Shown: piece after piece, positions 1-8,765 of the stretch | Numbering within the stretch: position 1 is the stretch's first letter | Layout of the letters: each line of letters opens with the position of its first letter | Assembly: GCA_030148805.1 (NCBI GenBank) | Contig: JASBSS010000024.1 | Coordinates: forward strand, 1-64,000 | Length of the DNA stretch: 64,000 nt | Direction of reading: 5' to 3' | Source: Thiogranum sp. | GTDB lineage: Bacteria > Pseudomonadota > Gammaproteobacteria > DSM-19610 | Notes under the pieces: generated by a model | The model's input: the letters and a program-made list of their open reading frames with translations, nothing else | Databases searched by the model: none | What the model was told of the DNA's origin: nothing | Position numbers and translations under genes: made by a program

Positions 1-702
1 CTGTCGTTTCTGTATATGTGGGTGGGCGCGCATCATTTGCATTGGACCGCGCTGCCGGACTGGACCTCGACCCTCGCCGCCACCTTTTCCATCATGCTCC
101 TGCTGCCGTCCTGGGGCGGCATGATCAACGGCATCATGACCCTCTCCGGGGCCTGGGAAAAACTGCGTACCGACCCGGTGATGCTGTTTCTGATCACCGC
201 CTTGTCTTTCTATGGCATGGCGACCTTCGAGGGGCCGCTGATGTCGCTCAAAAGCGTCAACGCCCTCTCGCACTACACTGACTGGACGATCGGCCATGTG
301 CATTCCGGCGCGTTGGGCTGGGTGGCGATGATCACCTTCGGCTCCTTCTACCACATGGTCCCGCGCCTGTACGACACCCGGCTCTATAGCGTGCGCCTGG
401 TCTACGTGCATTTCTGGCTCGCGACCATCGGTATTCTGTTGTATATCACCGCCATGTGGGTGGCCGGGATTTTCCAGGGGCTGATGCTGCGCAGCTTCGA
501 CGATTACGGGAACCTTGCCTATACCTTCGTCGAGACTGTGGCGTTCCTGCACGAGCCGTACGTGGTGCGCGCTCTGGGTGGGGTGTTCTTCATCTCAGGG
601 GTGGCGATCATGGCCTGGAACATGTACATGACGGTGCGTCAGTCGCGCATCGAAAGCGCTGAAATCGAAGCCCGGATCGCCGCCAAGATGGCCAACGCCT
701 GA
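1..702 (+). CDS. ccoN: cbb3-type cytochrome c oxidase subunit I (5' truncated)
   Basis: The frame is open from base 1 and the start lies upstream of the window, so only about the last 233 residues are present of a protein that is normally about 475. CcoN is the membrane catalytic subunit carrying the low-spin haem b and the haem b3-CuB centre of the high-affinity terminal oxidase. The visible part is strongly hydrophobic with several membrane helices, and has the family segments [10 protein letters not shown] and FYHMVPRLY that contribute conserved histidines. It is followed 23 bases later by ccoO, in the normal ccoNOQP order. The promoter, where an Fnr/Anr site would be expected, is outside the window. 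Confidence 0.96.
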   Translation: MSFLYMWVGAHHLHWTALPDWTSTLAATFSIMLLLPSWGGMINGIMTLSGAWEKLRTDPVMLFLITALSFYGMATFEGPLMSLKSVNALSHYTDWTIGHVHSGALGWVAMITFGSFYHMVPRLYDTRLYSVRLVYVHFWLATIGILLYITAMWVAGIFQGLMLRSFDDYGNLAYTFVETVAFLHEPYVVRALGGVFFISGVAIMAWNMYMTVRQSRIESAEIEARIAAKMANA

Positions 703-725
703 TCCGGCGCCGCGGAGACATTGCA

Positions 726-1463
726 GTGATTAAACACGAAAATATCGAAACCAACGCCGGTCTGCTGATTGTGCTGACGCTGATCGTCATCAGTATCGGC
801 GGCTTGGTGGAAATCGTTCCGCTGTTCTATATCAACGACACGGTCGAAAAAGTCTCGGGTGTTCGTCCTTACACGCCGCTCGAACTGCGCGGCCGCGACA
901 TCTATCAGCGCGAAGGCTGCTACCTGTGTCATTCGCAGATGGTGCGTCCTTTCCGCGATGAGTGGTTGCGCTACGGGCATTATTCGCTGGCCGCCGAGTC
1001 GCAGTACGATCATCCGTTCCAGTGGGGCTCCAAGCGTACCGGACCGGATCTGGCGCGTGTCGGTGGCAAGTATTCCAACGCCTGGCATGTCGCCCATCTG
1101 ATCAATCCGCGAGACGTGGTGCCGCAGTCGATCATGCCCAATTATCCCTGGCTGCAAACCACCGATCTGGATTACTCCGATGTCCAGGCGCGCATGCGCG
1201 CGCTGAAGCGAACCGGAGTGCCCTATTCCGAGACCCAGGCCGAGTACGATCACAACGTGGCCACCTTCGGGCCCGAGACCGCGAACAAGCTCGACATCCT
1301 GCACGCCGAGGAGAATCTGATGCAGCAGGCGCTGGCCAACGACTACGACGGTCAGCGCGACCGGGTGACCGAAATGGACGCGCTGGTGGCCTATTTGCAG
1401 GTGCTGGGGACCATGGTGGACTTCAGCCGCTATGACGAAGGGTATTTTGCCGAGTTCCGCTGA
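726..1463 (+). CDS. ccoO: cbb3-type cytochrome c oxidase subunit II, mono-haem
   Basis: CcoO is the membrane-anchored mono-haem cytochrome c subunit that passes electrons from CcoP to CcoN. The sequence has one N-terminal membrane anchor (about residues 15-38) and one haem-c site, CYLCH, near residue 60 in the context [15 protein letters not shown]. Total length is 245 residues, typical of the family. The start is a GTG, the first codon in frame after ccoN and in register with the conserved N-terminus. The gene lies between ccoN and ccoQ and is almost certainly co-transcribed with them. Confidence 0.96.
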   Translation: MIKHENIETNAGLLIVLTLIVISIGGLVEIVPLFYINDTVEKVSGVRPYTPLELRGRDIYQREGCYLCHSQMVRPFRDEWLRYGHYSLAAESQYDHPFQWGSKRTGPDLARVGGKYSNAWHVAHLINPRDVVPQSIMPNYPWLQTTDLDYSDVQARMRALKRTGVPYSETQAEYDHNVATFGPETANKLDILHAEENLMQQALANDYDGQRDRVTEMDALVAYLQVLGTMVDFSRYDEGYFAEFR

Positions 1464-1496
1464 GCCCGGGCGCAGAGGAAGCAGGAGAATGCCGCT

Positions 1497-1718
1497 ATGC
1501 CGGAATGGTTGCAATGGCTGGGTCGTTTCGAGAACTCCAAGATTCTGGCGCTGCTGATATTCTTCTTCACCTTTTGCGGCATTCTGATTTATGTCTACAC
1601 GGGGAAAAAGCGCACCCGACGGCTTGAGTCGTACAAGTACATTCCCCTGCACGACGACGAACGCGATTTAGACGCCGGCAACGGCGAGGAAAACGACGAT
1701 GAGCGACAAAAAAGCTAG
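1497..1718 (+). CDS. ccoQ: cbb3-type cytochrome c oxidase subunit CcoQ
   Basis: A 73-residue protein with a single transmembrane helix (about residues 15-36) followed by a charged, acidic cytoplasmic tail, which is the standard CcoQ architecture. CcoQ stabilises the core complex and its association with CcoP. The family-typical residues YVYTGKKR follow the helix. A purine-rich AGGAG lies about 10 bases upstream of the ATG. The 3' end overlaps the start of ccoP by 20 bases, which suggests translational coupling. Confidence 0.93.
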   Translation: MPEWLQWLGRFENSKILALLIFFFTFCGILIYVYTGKKRTRRLESYKYIPLHDDERDLDAGNGEENDDERQKS

Positions 1719-2628
1719 ATCACAGGGAGCCGTGCAGACGACCGGACATGCCTGGGACGGCGACATCCAGGAGTTCAACAACCCGTTGCCGACCTGGTGG
1801 TTGTGGGCTTTCTACGCGACCGTGGTGTTCGCCCTGATCTATTGGGTGCTGTATCCCGCCTGGCCGGTGGGGGGCAGTTTCACCAAGGGGCTGTTCAACG
1901 ACATCACCTTCGTCGACAGCGACGGCAGCGTCAAGACCACGCATTGGAACACCCGCGCCCTGCTGATCCGAGACCTGAAGGAGGGTGAGGAAGCGCGCCT
2001 GAGCGCGGAGTACATGTCCAAGGTCGCCGACGCCAGCTATGCCCAGATTCTTGCCGATCCCGAAATGATGGCCTACACCCGCTCGGTCGCCAAGGGGTTG
2101 TTCGGCGACAACTGCGCCGCCTGCCACGGTTCCGGCGGACAGGGAGTGATTGGCCTGTTCCCCAATCTGGCCGACGACGCCTGGCTGTGGGGCGGGAGCA
2201 TAGACCAGATACACAAGACGATCGCCGAAGGACGTTATGGCTTCATGCCGGCGTTCCGCGATACGTTCAATGACAAGCAACTGCGCGACGTGGCCTCCTA
2301 CGTGTTGAGCCTGTCGGGCAATAAGGTCGACAACGCTGCCCGCGCGCGCGGGGAAAAAATCTTCCAGACCCAGGAGGGTGGCTGTCACTACTGCCACACC
2401 CCCGCGGGCACCGGTCTGAAATCCCAGGGTGCGGCCGACTTGACCGACCAGATCTGGACCATCGCCGACGTCAATGGCACGGATGACCCGGCCGTCAAGC
2501 TGGAGCGGGTGGAAAAAGTCATCAGCGGCGGCGTCCAGCGGCAAATGCCCCACTGGTCGGAGCGTCTCACCCCGGCGCAGATCAAGCTGCTGACCGTCTA
2601 TGTCCACGAGCTGGGGGGCGGGCAATAG
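1699..2628 (+). CDS. ccoP: cbb3-type cytochrome c oxidase subunit III, di-haem
   Basis: CcoP is the di-haem cytochrome c subunit that receives electrons from soluble cytochrome c. It has a cytoplasmic N-terminus with the family segment HAWDGDIQEFNNPLPTWW, one membrane helix (about residues 33-52), and two periplasmic cytochrome c domains with haem sites CAACH and CHYCH. Length is 309 residues, as usual. The start lies within the ccoQ 3' end (20-base overlap). It completes the ccoNOQP set and precedes the assembly genes on the same strand. Confidence 0.96.
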   Translation: MSDKKARSQGAVQTTGHAWDGDIQEFNNPLPTWWLWAFYATVVFALIYWVLYPAWPVGGSFTKGLFNDITFVDSDGSVKTTHWNTRALLIRDLKEGEEARLSAEYMSKVADASYAQILADPEMMAYTRSVAKGLFGDNCAACHGSGGQGVIGLFPNLADDAWLWGGSIDQIHKTIAEGRYGFMPAFRDTFNDKQLRDVASYVLSLSGNKVDNAARARGEKIFQTQEGGCHYCHTPAGTGLKSQGAADLTDQIWTIADVNGTDDPAVKLERVEKVISGGVQRQMPHWSERLTPAQIKLLTVYVHELGGGQ

Positions 2629-2661
2629 AGCCGTGCGCCGGCTCTAGGTTCAGGCGAAGGT

Positions 2662-4083
2662 ATGGCTGATGCCGGTGCGCAACCGCTCTACCAGGCACGG
2701 ATCCCTATTTATACGCGCTCCGTCAAGGGACGTTTCCGCAATCTGAAATGGGGCATTCTGGGCCTCGCCTACAGCGTGTATTTTCTTTTGCCCTGGTTGC
2801 GTTGGGAGCGCAACGTCGGTCCCGACCAGGCGGTGCTGTTCGACATTTCGGCGCGTAAATTCTATCTGTTCGATCTCGTGGTGCATGCCCAGGACCTGTT
2901 CTGGCTGGCCGGTTTTCTGGTGATCGCCGCGTTGCTGTTGTTCTTCGTCACCGGCATCGCCGGGCGTGTGTTTTGCGGCTATTTCTGTTTTCAGACCCTG
3001 TGGACCGACCTGTACATGCTCATCGAGCGGCTGGTGCAGGGTGACCGCGTCGCCCGCATCCGTCTGGACAAGGCGCCCTGGAGCGCGGCAAAGCTGCTGC
3101 GCAAGGGCCTGACCCACTTTCTCTGGCTGTTGGCGGCGTTCCTCACCGGCCTGACGTTCACGCTCTATTGGGAAGACGCGCCGCGACTGATCGTCGACTG
3201 GTTCACCGGCAAGGCGCCGTTCGCCGCTTACGCCACCACGTTGTTTCTCACCGCCACCACTTATGTCATGGCGGGCCTGGCGCGCGAACAGGTTTGCACT
3301 TATATGTGCCCCTATGCCCGCTTCCAGTCGGTGATGTTCGACGCCGACACCCGTATCGTCGCCTACGACGTTTCCCGGGGCGAGGCCGGGCGCGGGCGTC
3401 ATCGAGTCACGCGCGAGCTGAAAAGCCGTGAGCAGCGCCAGGCGCAAGGGGTGGGTGAATGCATCGATTGCGGTTACTGTGTGCAGGTCTGCCCCACGGG
3501 GATCGACATTCGCGACGGCTTGCAGGTGCAGTGCATCAGCTGCGCGCTGTGCATCGACGCCTGTGGAACCATCATGGATTCGCTCGGCTGGGGCAAAAGC
3601 CTTATCGGCTACACCTCGGAGAAGCAGGCCGCCGGTCTGCCCAGCCGGCTGTGGAAGCCGCGCACCGTCGCCTACGGTCTGGTGTTGCTCGGTGCCATCG
3701 CCGCGCTGGTCTGGAGCGTCGGCAACCAGGCGCCGCTCGAACTCAGCGTGGTGCAGCTGCGCCAGCCGCTGTTCGTGCGTCTGTCCGACGGGCGGATCCA
3801 GAACAGCTACGAGCTGCACATGGAGAACAAGACCGATGAACCGGTCCAGGTGGCGATCATGATGCGCGGCCTGGCCGGAGCGCAACTCGATCTGGGCAAG
3901 CTGGACTCGGTGGAGCTGCCGCCGCAACGCGCCCTGCACGTGTTGGCACGTGTGCGTTGGGGCTCGAGCCGGGATACCAAAGGCTCGCGCGGTTTCGCTT
4001 TCAATATCGTGCCGCAGCGCCGCGATGAGCTGGGAATGATCAGCGCGCCGGCCACCTTCTATCTGCCAGGGGTGGATTACTGA
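2662..4083 (+). CDS. ccoG: cytochrome c oxidase accessory protein CcoG (FixG/RdxA)
   Basis: A membrane-bound polyferredoxin with several transmembrane helices in the first 240 residues, ferredoxin cysteine clusters CIDCGYCVQVCP and CISCALCIDAC (about residues 268-300), further cysteines in FCGYFCF and CTYMCPYARF, and a C-terminal FixG Ig-like domain. CcoG proteins are thought to reduce Cu(II) to Cu(I) to feed the cbb3 copper site. It follows ccoP by 33 bases and its stop overlaps the fixH start (TGATG), as expected in the ccoGHIS assembly operon. Confidence 0.95.
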   Translation: MADAGAQPLYQARIPIYTRSVKGRFRNLKWGILGLAYSVYFLLPWLRWERNVGPDQAVLFDISARKFYLFDLVVHAQDLFWLAGFLVIAALLLFFVTGIAGRVFCGYFCFQTLWTDLYMLIERLVQGDRVARIRLDKAPWSAAKLLRKGLTHFLWLLAAFLTGLTFTLYWEDAPRLIVDWFTGKAPFAAYATTLFLTATTYVMAGLAREQVCTYMCPYARFQSVMFDADTRIVAYDVSRGEAGRGRHRVTRELKSREQRQAQGVGECIDCGYCVQVCPTGIDIRDGLQVQCISCALCIDACGTIMDSLGWGKSLIGYTSEKQAAGLPSRLWKPRTVAYGLVLLGAIAALVWSVGNQAPLELSVVQLRQPLFVRLSDGRIQNSYELHMENKTDEPVQVAIMMRGLAGAQLDLGKLDSVELPPQRALHVLARVRWGSSRDTKGSRGFAFNIVPQRRDELGMISAPATFYLPGVDY

Positions 4084-4907
4084 TGTTGCAGTCATTGCTG
4101 GCCCTGCCGCTGGGTGCGCTGGCCGAGGTGCTCCTGTTTCTGCTGGTCTATTCGTTCTCGCCGCTCAATGGCAAGCTCACCGCAGCCCTGGTAGCCCTAC
4201 TGTCCGTCGCAGCGGTGGTGCTCTACAGCACGTTTCGCTGGCCCGGCGCCGATGTGCTGGCGATGTATATCGCCGTTCTGGCCGTTGGCGGCTACCTGCT
4301 GGGTATCATCAGCAGCAGTTATGAGGAGCGACGCGCCGAAGGCGGGCCCAGGCGGCGCTGGTTCCACTGGGCCCCGGCGCTCATCGTGGTTTTCTTTCTT
4401 GCCTTGTTCGCCCTCGACGGGGTGCTGGTGACCATTTCCACCCAGGGGCTGCCGGCGTGGCTGGCACAGGTCATTCTGCCGAAGTCCTCTCAGGACGAGC
4501 ATGTGCAATCCCTGTTTCCCGGCACGGTGGCGAACAACTTCCAGAAGAAGGAAGAGCAGTACAATGCCTATCTGGATCAGGTGAAGCGACAGCAGGAGCG
4601 GGGCTGGAAGGTCGACAAGGGCTGGTTGAAAAAGCCGGTGGTCGGCGCTCCCGCGGTTTTTCAGGTGCGGGTGCAGGAAGCCGACGACGCCCCGGTGCGT
4701 TTCGCCGAGGTCAGTGGGATTTTTCTCCGCCCGTCGGACAGCCGCAAGGACATGAGCTTCAGGATGCAGGAAGTCGAGCCCGGCCTGTACCAGGTGATAC
4801 TGCGCTTGCCGGAACCCGGGATGTGGGACCTGCTGTTGAAGATCAAGCGGGGCTCCCAGTTGCATGAAGTGCGCGCCTCGACCTCGGTCGACGCCAAGGG
4901 AGGCTAG
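4083..4907 (+). CDS. ccoH: FixH-family cbb3 oxidase assembly protein, N-terminally extended
   Basis: The C-terminal half (about residues 160-270) has the FixH periplasmic pattern: a basic linker, a segment around [13 protein letters not shown] and a C-terminal beta-rich stretch [15 protein letters not shown]. FixH/CcoH proteins are usually about 150-180 residues with one membrane helix. This one is 274 residues and has about four predicted helices (roughly 9-27, 32-50, 57-77 and 93-117), so about 90 membrane residues are added at the N-terminus. The start ATG overlaps the ccoG stop and ccoI follows, so position supports the call. The role of the extra helices is unknown. Confidence 0.85.
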   Translation: MLQSLLALPLGALAEVLLFLLVYSFSPLNGKLTAALVALLSVAAVVLYSTFRWPGADVLAMYIAVLAVGGYLLGIISSSYEERRAEGGPRRRWFHWAPALIVVFFLALFALDGVLVTISTQGLPAWLAQVILPKSSQDEHVQSLFPGTVANNFQKKEEQYNAYLDQVKRQQERGWKVDKGWLKKPVVGAPAVFQVRVQEADDAPVRFAEVSGIFLRPSDSRKDMSFRMQEVEPGLYQVILRLPEPGMWDLLLKIKRGSQLHEVRASTSVDAKGG

Positions 4908-4933
4908 GCGCGCGGCCGGCGCGCTTATCCGGG

Positions 4934-7369
4934 ATGACGGATTTGGCCGAACGCGCAGAACAACCCGCCTGTTTTCATTGTGGTTTGCCGGTACCGGCGG
5001 GTGCCGAGTATTGCGTGACCATCGACGCCAGGGCGCAACCCATGTGTTGCCGCGGTTGCCAGGCGGTGGCGCAGGCGATCGTCGCCGGCGGCTTGAGCGA
5101 TTTCTATCGCCACCGCACGGCAACCTCGCTCCAGGCCCAGGATCTGGTGCCGGCCGAACTGGATAAGCTGGCCCTCTATGACCGCGAAGACCTGCAACAG
5201 AGCTTTGCCGTCGGACAAGGCGAGGAAAGCCGCGAGGCGGCGCTGATCATCGAGGGTATCGTGTGCGCCGCCTGTGTCTGGCTCAACGAGCGCCATGTGC
5301 GCGCCCTGCCGGGGGTGCAGGAATTCTCGGTCAACTATTCCACCCACCGCGCGCGCGTGCGCTGGAACCCGCAACAGATCCGTCTGAGCCAGGTGCTCGA
5401 GGCCATCACTGCCATCGGCTACCGGGCGCACCCCTTCGACCCCGGGCGCCAGGAACAACTGCAGCGCGACGAGCGCAAGGCCGCGCTACGCCGTCTGGCG
5501 GTGGCTGGGCTGGGTATGCTGCAGGTCATGATGTTGGCGGTGGCGCTGTATGCGGGCGACGCGTCCGGGATGGACGCCCCGCTGCGCAGCTTTCTGCGCT
5601 GGGTAAGCCTGGTGCTGACCGTGCCGGTGGTCCTGTATGCGGGCAAAGGCTTCTTTGTCAGCGCCTGGCGGGATTTGCGCCGGCGTCAGCTGGGCATGGA
5701 CGTGCCGGTCGCGCTGGCCATCGGCGGCGCCTTTCTCGCCAGCGCCTGGGCCACCGTGCGCGGCAGCGGTGAGATCTACTACGACTCGGTCACCATGTTC
5801 ATCTTCTTCCTGCTGGCCGGGCGCTTCCTCGAGATGGCCGCCCGTCACCGTGCCGGCCAGGCCGCCGAGGAGCTGGTCAAGCTGTTGCCGGCCACCGCGG
5901 CGCGCCTGGGCGAGGGTGGCGAGCAGCAGGTGCCGGTGGGCGATCTGGCGCCGGGCGACAGGGTCCTGGTGCGCCCGGGGGAAAGTGTGCCCGCCGACGG
6001 CCGGGTGCTGGAGGGCCACAGTTCGGTCGATGAATCGCTGCTCACCGGCGAGAGCGTGCCGTTGCCGCGGGCACCGGGCGACAGGCTCACCGGGGGCACC
6101 GTGAACAATGAAAGCCCGTTGATCATGGAGGTCGAGGCGGTCGGCGAGGGCACGGTGCTGGCCTCGATTATGCGTCTGCTCGACCGGGCGCAGAGCGAAA
6201 AACCCGGGGTCGCGCGCCTGGCCGATCGGGTGGCGGCGTGGTTTGTCGCGGCGCTGCTGCTGGTGGCCGCGGGGGTGGCCTGGTGGTGGTGGCAACACGA
6301 CCCCACCCACGCCTTTGCGGTGACCTTGTCGGTGCTGGTGGTGACCTGTCCTTGTGCGCTTTCCCTGGCTACCCCGGCGGCGGTGACGGCGGCCACCGGG
6401 GCCTTGACGCGGCTCGGGGTGTTGACCACCCGGGGCCACGCGCTGGAAACCCTGGCGCGCGCCACCCACGTCATTTTCGATAAGACCGGTACCCTGACCG
6501 AAGGCCGTTTGCGCCTGGAGCGGGTCGAGTTGTTGGGGCAGCGGGATCGTGGCGCCTGTCTGCAACTGGCCGCCGCTCTGGAGCGGGCCTCGGAACACCC
6601 GATCGCGCGCGCCCTGGAGCTGGCCGGCGCGGCGCCCAGCGCCGCGACGCAGGTCAGCGCCAGCGCCGGACAGGGGATCGAAGGCTGGGTGGCCGACCGG
6701 CGTTATCGTATCGGCACGGCTGATTACGTCGCTCAGCTCAGGGGCGGGCAGGAGCGGGAGGTTGCCCGGACATTGCCCGATGGCGTCTACCTCGGCGACC
6801 AGGACGGTTATCTGGCGCGTTTCATCTTCGCCGATCAAGTGCGCGCACAGGCCGCCGAGGCGCTGCAGGGGCTACGCGACCTGGGCCTGGAGATCGAGCT
6901 GCTCAGTGGCGACCAGTCCGCGGCGGTGGAGGCGGTGGCCGGGCAGCTGGCGATCCGCCGCTATCAGGCGCGCTGCCGTCCCCAGGACAAACTGGCGCGG
7001 ATCACCGAGCTGCAACGCCAGGGCGCTGTAGTGGCCATGGTTGGCGATGGCGTCAACGACGCTCCGGTGCTGGCGGGCGCCCAGGTTTCCCTCGCCATGG
7101 GCGGCGGCACCCAACTGGCGCATGCCAGTGCCGACATGGTGTTGTTGTCGGAGCAATTGCCGCATCTGGTGACGGCGGTGCGCGCCAGCCGCCGCACCTT
7201 GCGCATCATCCGGCAAAATCTGAGCTGGGCGCTGTTATATAATCTCCTGGCCATACCGCTGGCGGCGGGCGGTTGGGTGGCGCCGTGGATGGCCGCGATC
7301 GGCATGTCCGGCAGTTCGCTGGTGGTGGTGCTCAATGCACTGCGGCTGCGCGTCGCGGAGCGGGGGTGA
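4934..7369 (+). CDS. ccoI: P1B-type copper-transporting ATPase for cbb3 assembly (CcoI/FixI)
   Basis: An 811-residue P-type ATPase that exports Cu(I) for insertion into the cbb3 oxidase. Visible elements in order are an N-terminal zinc-ribbon-like CFHCGLPVP with CRGC, a heavy-metal domain [10 protein letters not shown] near residue 110, the actuator motif LTGES, the membrane metal site CPC at residues 472-474, the phosphorylation site DKTGT with Asp516, the nucleotide-binding SEHP, and the hinge GDGVNDAP. The N-terminal CFHCGLPVP block is characteristic of CcoI rather than CopA. It lies between fixH and ccoS. Confidence 0.96.
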   Translation: MTDLAERAEQPACFHCGLPVPAGAEYCVTIDARAQPMCCRGCQAVAQAIVAGGLSDFYRHRTATSLQAQDLVPAELDKLALYDREDLQQSFAVGQGEESREAALIIEGIVCAACVWLNERHVRALPGVQEFSVNYSTHRARVRWNPQQIRLSQVLEAITAIGYRAHPFDPGRQEQLQRDERKAALRRLAVAGLGMLQVMMLAVALYAGDASGMDAPLRSFLRWVSLVLTVPVVLYAGKGFFVSAWRDLRRRQLGMDVPVALAIGGAFLASAWATVRGSGEIYYDSVTMFIFFLLAGRFLEMAARHRAGQAAEELVKLLPATAARLGEGGEQQVPVGDLAPGDRVLVRPGESVPADGRVLEGHSSVDESLLTGESVPLPRAPGDRLTGGTVNNESPLIMEVEAVGEGTVLASIMRLLDRAQSEKPGVARLADRVAAWFVAALLLVAAGVAWWWWQHDPTHAFAVTLSVLVVTCPCALSLATPAAVTAATGALTRLGVLTTRGHALETLARATHVIFDKTGTLTEGRLRLERVELLGQRDRGACLQLAAALERASEHPIARALELAGAAPSAATQVSASAGQGIEGWVADRRYRIGTADYVAQLRGGQEREVARTLPDGVYLGDQDGYLARFIFADQVRAQAAEALQGLRDLGLEIELLSGDQSAAVEAVAGQLAIRRYQARCRPQDKLARITELQRQGAVVAMVGDGVNDAPVLAGAQVSLAMGGGTQLAHASADMVLLSEQLPHLVTAVRASRRTLRIIRQNLSWALLYNLLAIPLAAGGWVAPWMAAIGMSGSSLVVVLNALRLRVAERG

Positions 7370-7372
7370 GCG

Positions 7373-7558
7373 ATGGATATTCTGTATTTGCTGATTCCTA
7401 TCAGCCTGATTATCATGGCAATTGCCATTGCGGTGCTGCTCTGGGCCATTCGCTCAGGTCAGTTTGAGGATCTCGAGGGACCGGCCCACCGGATCCTGAT
7501 GGACGATGACGACCCGCGGATCCCGCGCAAGCCGGCGTTGAAGGATGCGGACGAGTAA
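7373..7558 (+). CDS. ccoS: cbb3-type cytochrome oxidase assembly protein CcoS
   Basis: A 61-residue protein with one N-terminal membrane helix (about residues 4-27) followed by the CcoS signature WAIRSGQFEDLEGPAHRILMD and an acidic tail. CcoS is required for insertion of cofactors (haem b and CuB) into the oxidase. It starts 3 bases after the ccoI stop codon, so it is part of the same operon. Length and position both match the family. Confidence 0.94.
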   Translation: MDILYLLIPISLIIMAIAIAVLLWAIRSGQFEDLEGPAHRILMDDDDPRIPRKPALKDADE

Positions 7559-7591
7559 GATAAGATAACGCTAATATTTAAGGGGTTCGGT

Positions 7592-7684
7592 ATGTTTTCC
7601 TTTCAGAATTTTCCGTTGTCCATCGTGATCGCCTTGGTGGTGCTGGCCTACGCCAGTTTCCTTTCGGTGATCCTGTTCGCCTGA
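7592..7684 (+). CDS. 30-residue hydrophobic peptide at the end of the cco operon
   Basis: A small open frame starts at an ATG preceded by AAGGGG about 7 bases upstream. It encodes 30 residues: a polar start MFSFQNFPLS and then an almost uninterrupted hydrophobic helix ending in phenylalanine-alanine. It begins 33 bases after ccoS and ends 19 bases before a strong terminator, so it is probably the last gene of the oxidase operon. A one-helix accessory peptide of the oxidase (like CcoM of Pseudomonas stutzeri) is plausible by position and size, but I cannot see specific similarity to CcoM. It could also be non-functional. Confidence 0.55.
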   Translation: MFSFQNFPLSIVIALVVLAYASFLSVILFA

Positions 7685-7703
7685 ACCGATAGCTGACCAA
7701 CAA

Positions 7704-7737
7704 AAAACGGCCCCGTTGCTGTCAGCGGGGCCGTTTT
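7704..7737. terminator. bidirectional intrinsic terminator between the cco operon and rpoH
   Basis: A perfect 12-base inverted repeat (AAAACGGCCCCG and its complement) with a 10-base loop. The A-run on one side and T-run on the other make it work in both directions, so it would end the plus-strand cco operon and the minus-strand rpoH transcript. Confidence 0.9.
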
Positions 7738-7777
7738 GCTTGGTGCCGCCGCCGTGGCGGCCAAGTGTGGAAGGCGT

Positions 7778-8641
7778 TCAGGCCATCAGCTTCTTCAATC
7801 GGCCGATGGCGTTTTTCTCCAACTGTCGAATCCGTTCCGCGGAGACACCAAAACGCGCGGCCAGTTCGTGCAAGGTCGCTTTCTGGTCGCTCAGCCAGCG
7901 CTGCTGCAGAATCACCCGATCACGCTCGTCCAGCGCTTCCAGCGCCTGATAGAGACGCTCGCTGGCCTGGCCTTCCCAGTCGCTGCGCTCCAGCAGGAGG
8001 GCCGGGTCGCTACTGGTCGGCGCCTGCAGATACGCCGCGGGTGCCCAGGTGGCCTCGTCGTCCTCGCCGCTGGCCACCGGGTCGAAGGAGACGTCCTGGC
8101 CGTTGAGCCGGGACTCCATTTCCAGAACCGTCTGTGGCGCCACGCCCAGATCCTCGGCCACCGACTCGACCTCTTCGCGGCTGAACCAGCCCAGACGTTT
8201 CTTGCTGCTGCGCAGGTTGAAAAACAACTTGCGCTGGGCCTTGGTGGTGGCGACCTTGACGATGCGCCAGTTGCGCAGAATGAATTCGTGGATTTCGGCC
8301 TTGATCCAGTGGACGGCGAAGGATACCAGACGCACGCCGACATCCGGATCAAAGCGCTTCACGGCCTTCATCAGGCCGATACCGCCCTCCTGGATCAGAT
8401 CGGCCAGCGGCAGGCCGTAGCCGGTATAGCCGCGGGCGATTTTCACCACGAAGCGCAGGTGGGAGACCACCAGTTCGCGCGCCGCGTCCACGTCTTCGTG
8501 CTCGCGCAGTCTGCGTGCCAGCTCGTGCTCCCGCTCTGCGGTCAAAACCGGGATGCTGTAGACGGCCTGGAGGTACCGGTCCAGCTGATCGCTGGGGACC
8601 GGTAGGGCCATTGCGTTGGTGGTGACTAAAGCGTTACTCAT
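7778..8641 (-). CDS. rpoH: RNA polymerase heat-shock sigma factor sigma-32
   Basis: A 287-residue sigma-70-family protein with region 2 ([19 protein letters not shown]), the RpoH box [10 protein letters not shown] (about residues 137-146) that separates sigma-32 from other group members, and region 4 with a helix-turn-helix near the C-terminus ([21 protein letters not shown]). It directs transcription of chaperone and protease genes after heat or envelope stress. It follows ftsY-ftsE-ftsX as in many gammaproteobacteria, but a diguanylate cyclase gene lies between. Its leader carries a perfect CIRCE repeat, implying control by the HrcA repressor in addition to the usual mechanisms. Confidence 0.97.
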   Translation of the reverse strand: MSNALVTTNAMALPVPSDQLDRYLQAVYSIPVLTAEREHELARRLREHEDVDAARELVVSHLRFVVKIARGYTGYGLPLADLIQEGGIGLMKAVKRFDPDVGVRLVSFAVHWIKAEIHEFILRNWRIVKVATTKAQRKLFFNLRSSKKRLGWFSREEVESVAEDLGVAPQTVLEMESRLNGQDVSFDPVASGEDDEATWAPAAYLQAPTSSDPALLLERSDWEGQASERLYQALEALDERDRVILQQRWLSDQKATLHELAARFGVSAERIRQLEKNAIGRLKKLMA

Positions 8642-8679
8642 CGTCCACTTAACCTCTCACATCCTGCCTGGGGATCATT

Positions 8680-8706
8680 TTAGCACTCGATGACTAGGAG
8701 TGCTAA
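8680..8706. promoter_or_regulatory. CIRCE element (HrcA operator) in the rpoH leader
   Basis: The sequence has TTAGCACTC, nine bases, then GAGTGCTAA, an exact match to the 9-9-9 CIRCE consensus. It lies 39-65 bases upstream of the rpoH start codon. On the minus strand a TAAAAT hexamer overlaps its rpoH-proximal edge and could be the -10 box, so bound HrcA would block the promoter. hrcA itself is not in the window. Confidence 0.92.
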
Positions 8707-8765
8707 TCCAGGTCAAAGTTCCCCCGGTTACAGGCGCGCTGGAGATTATTTAAATAGATTAAAAA

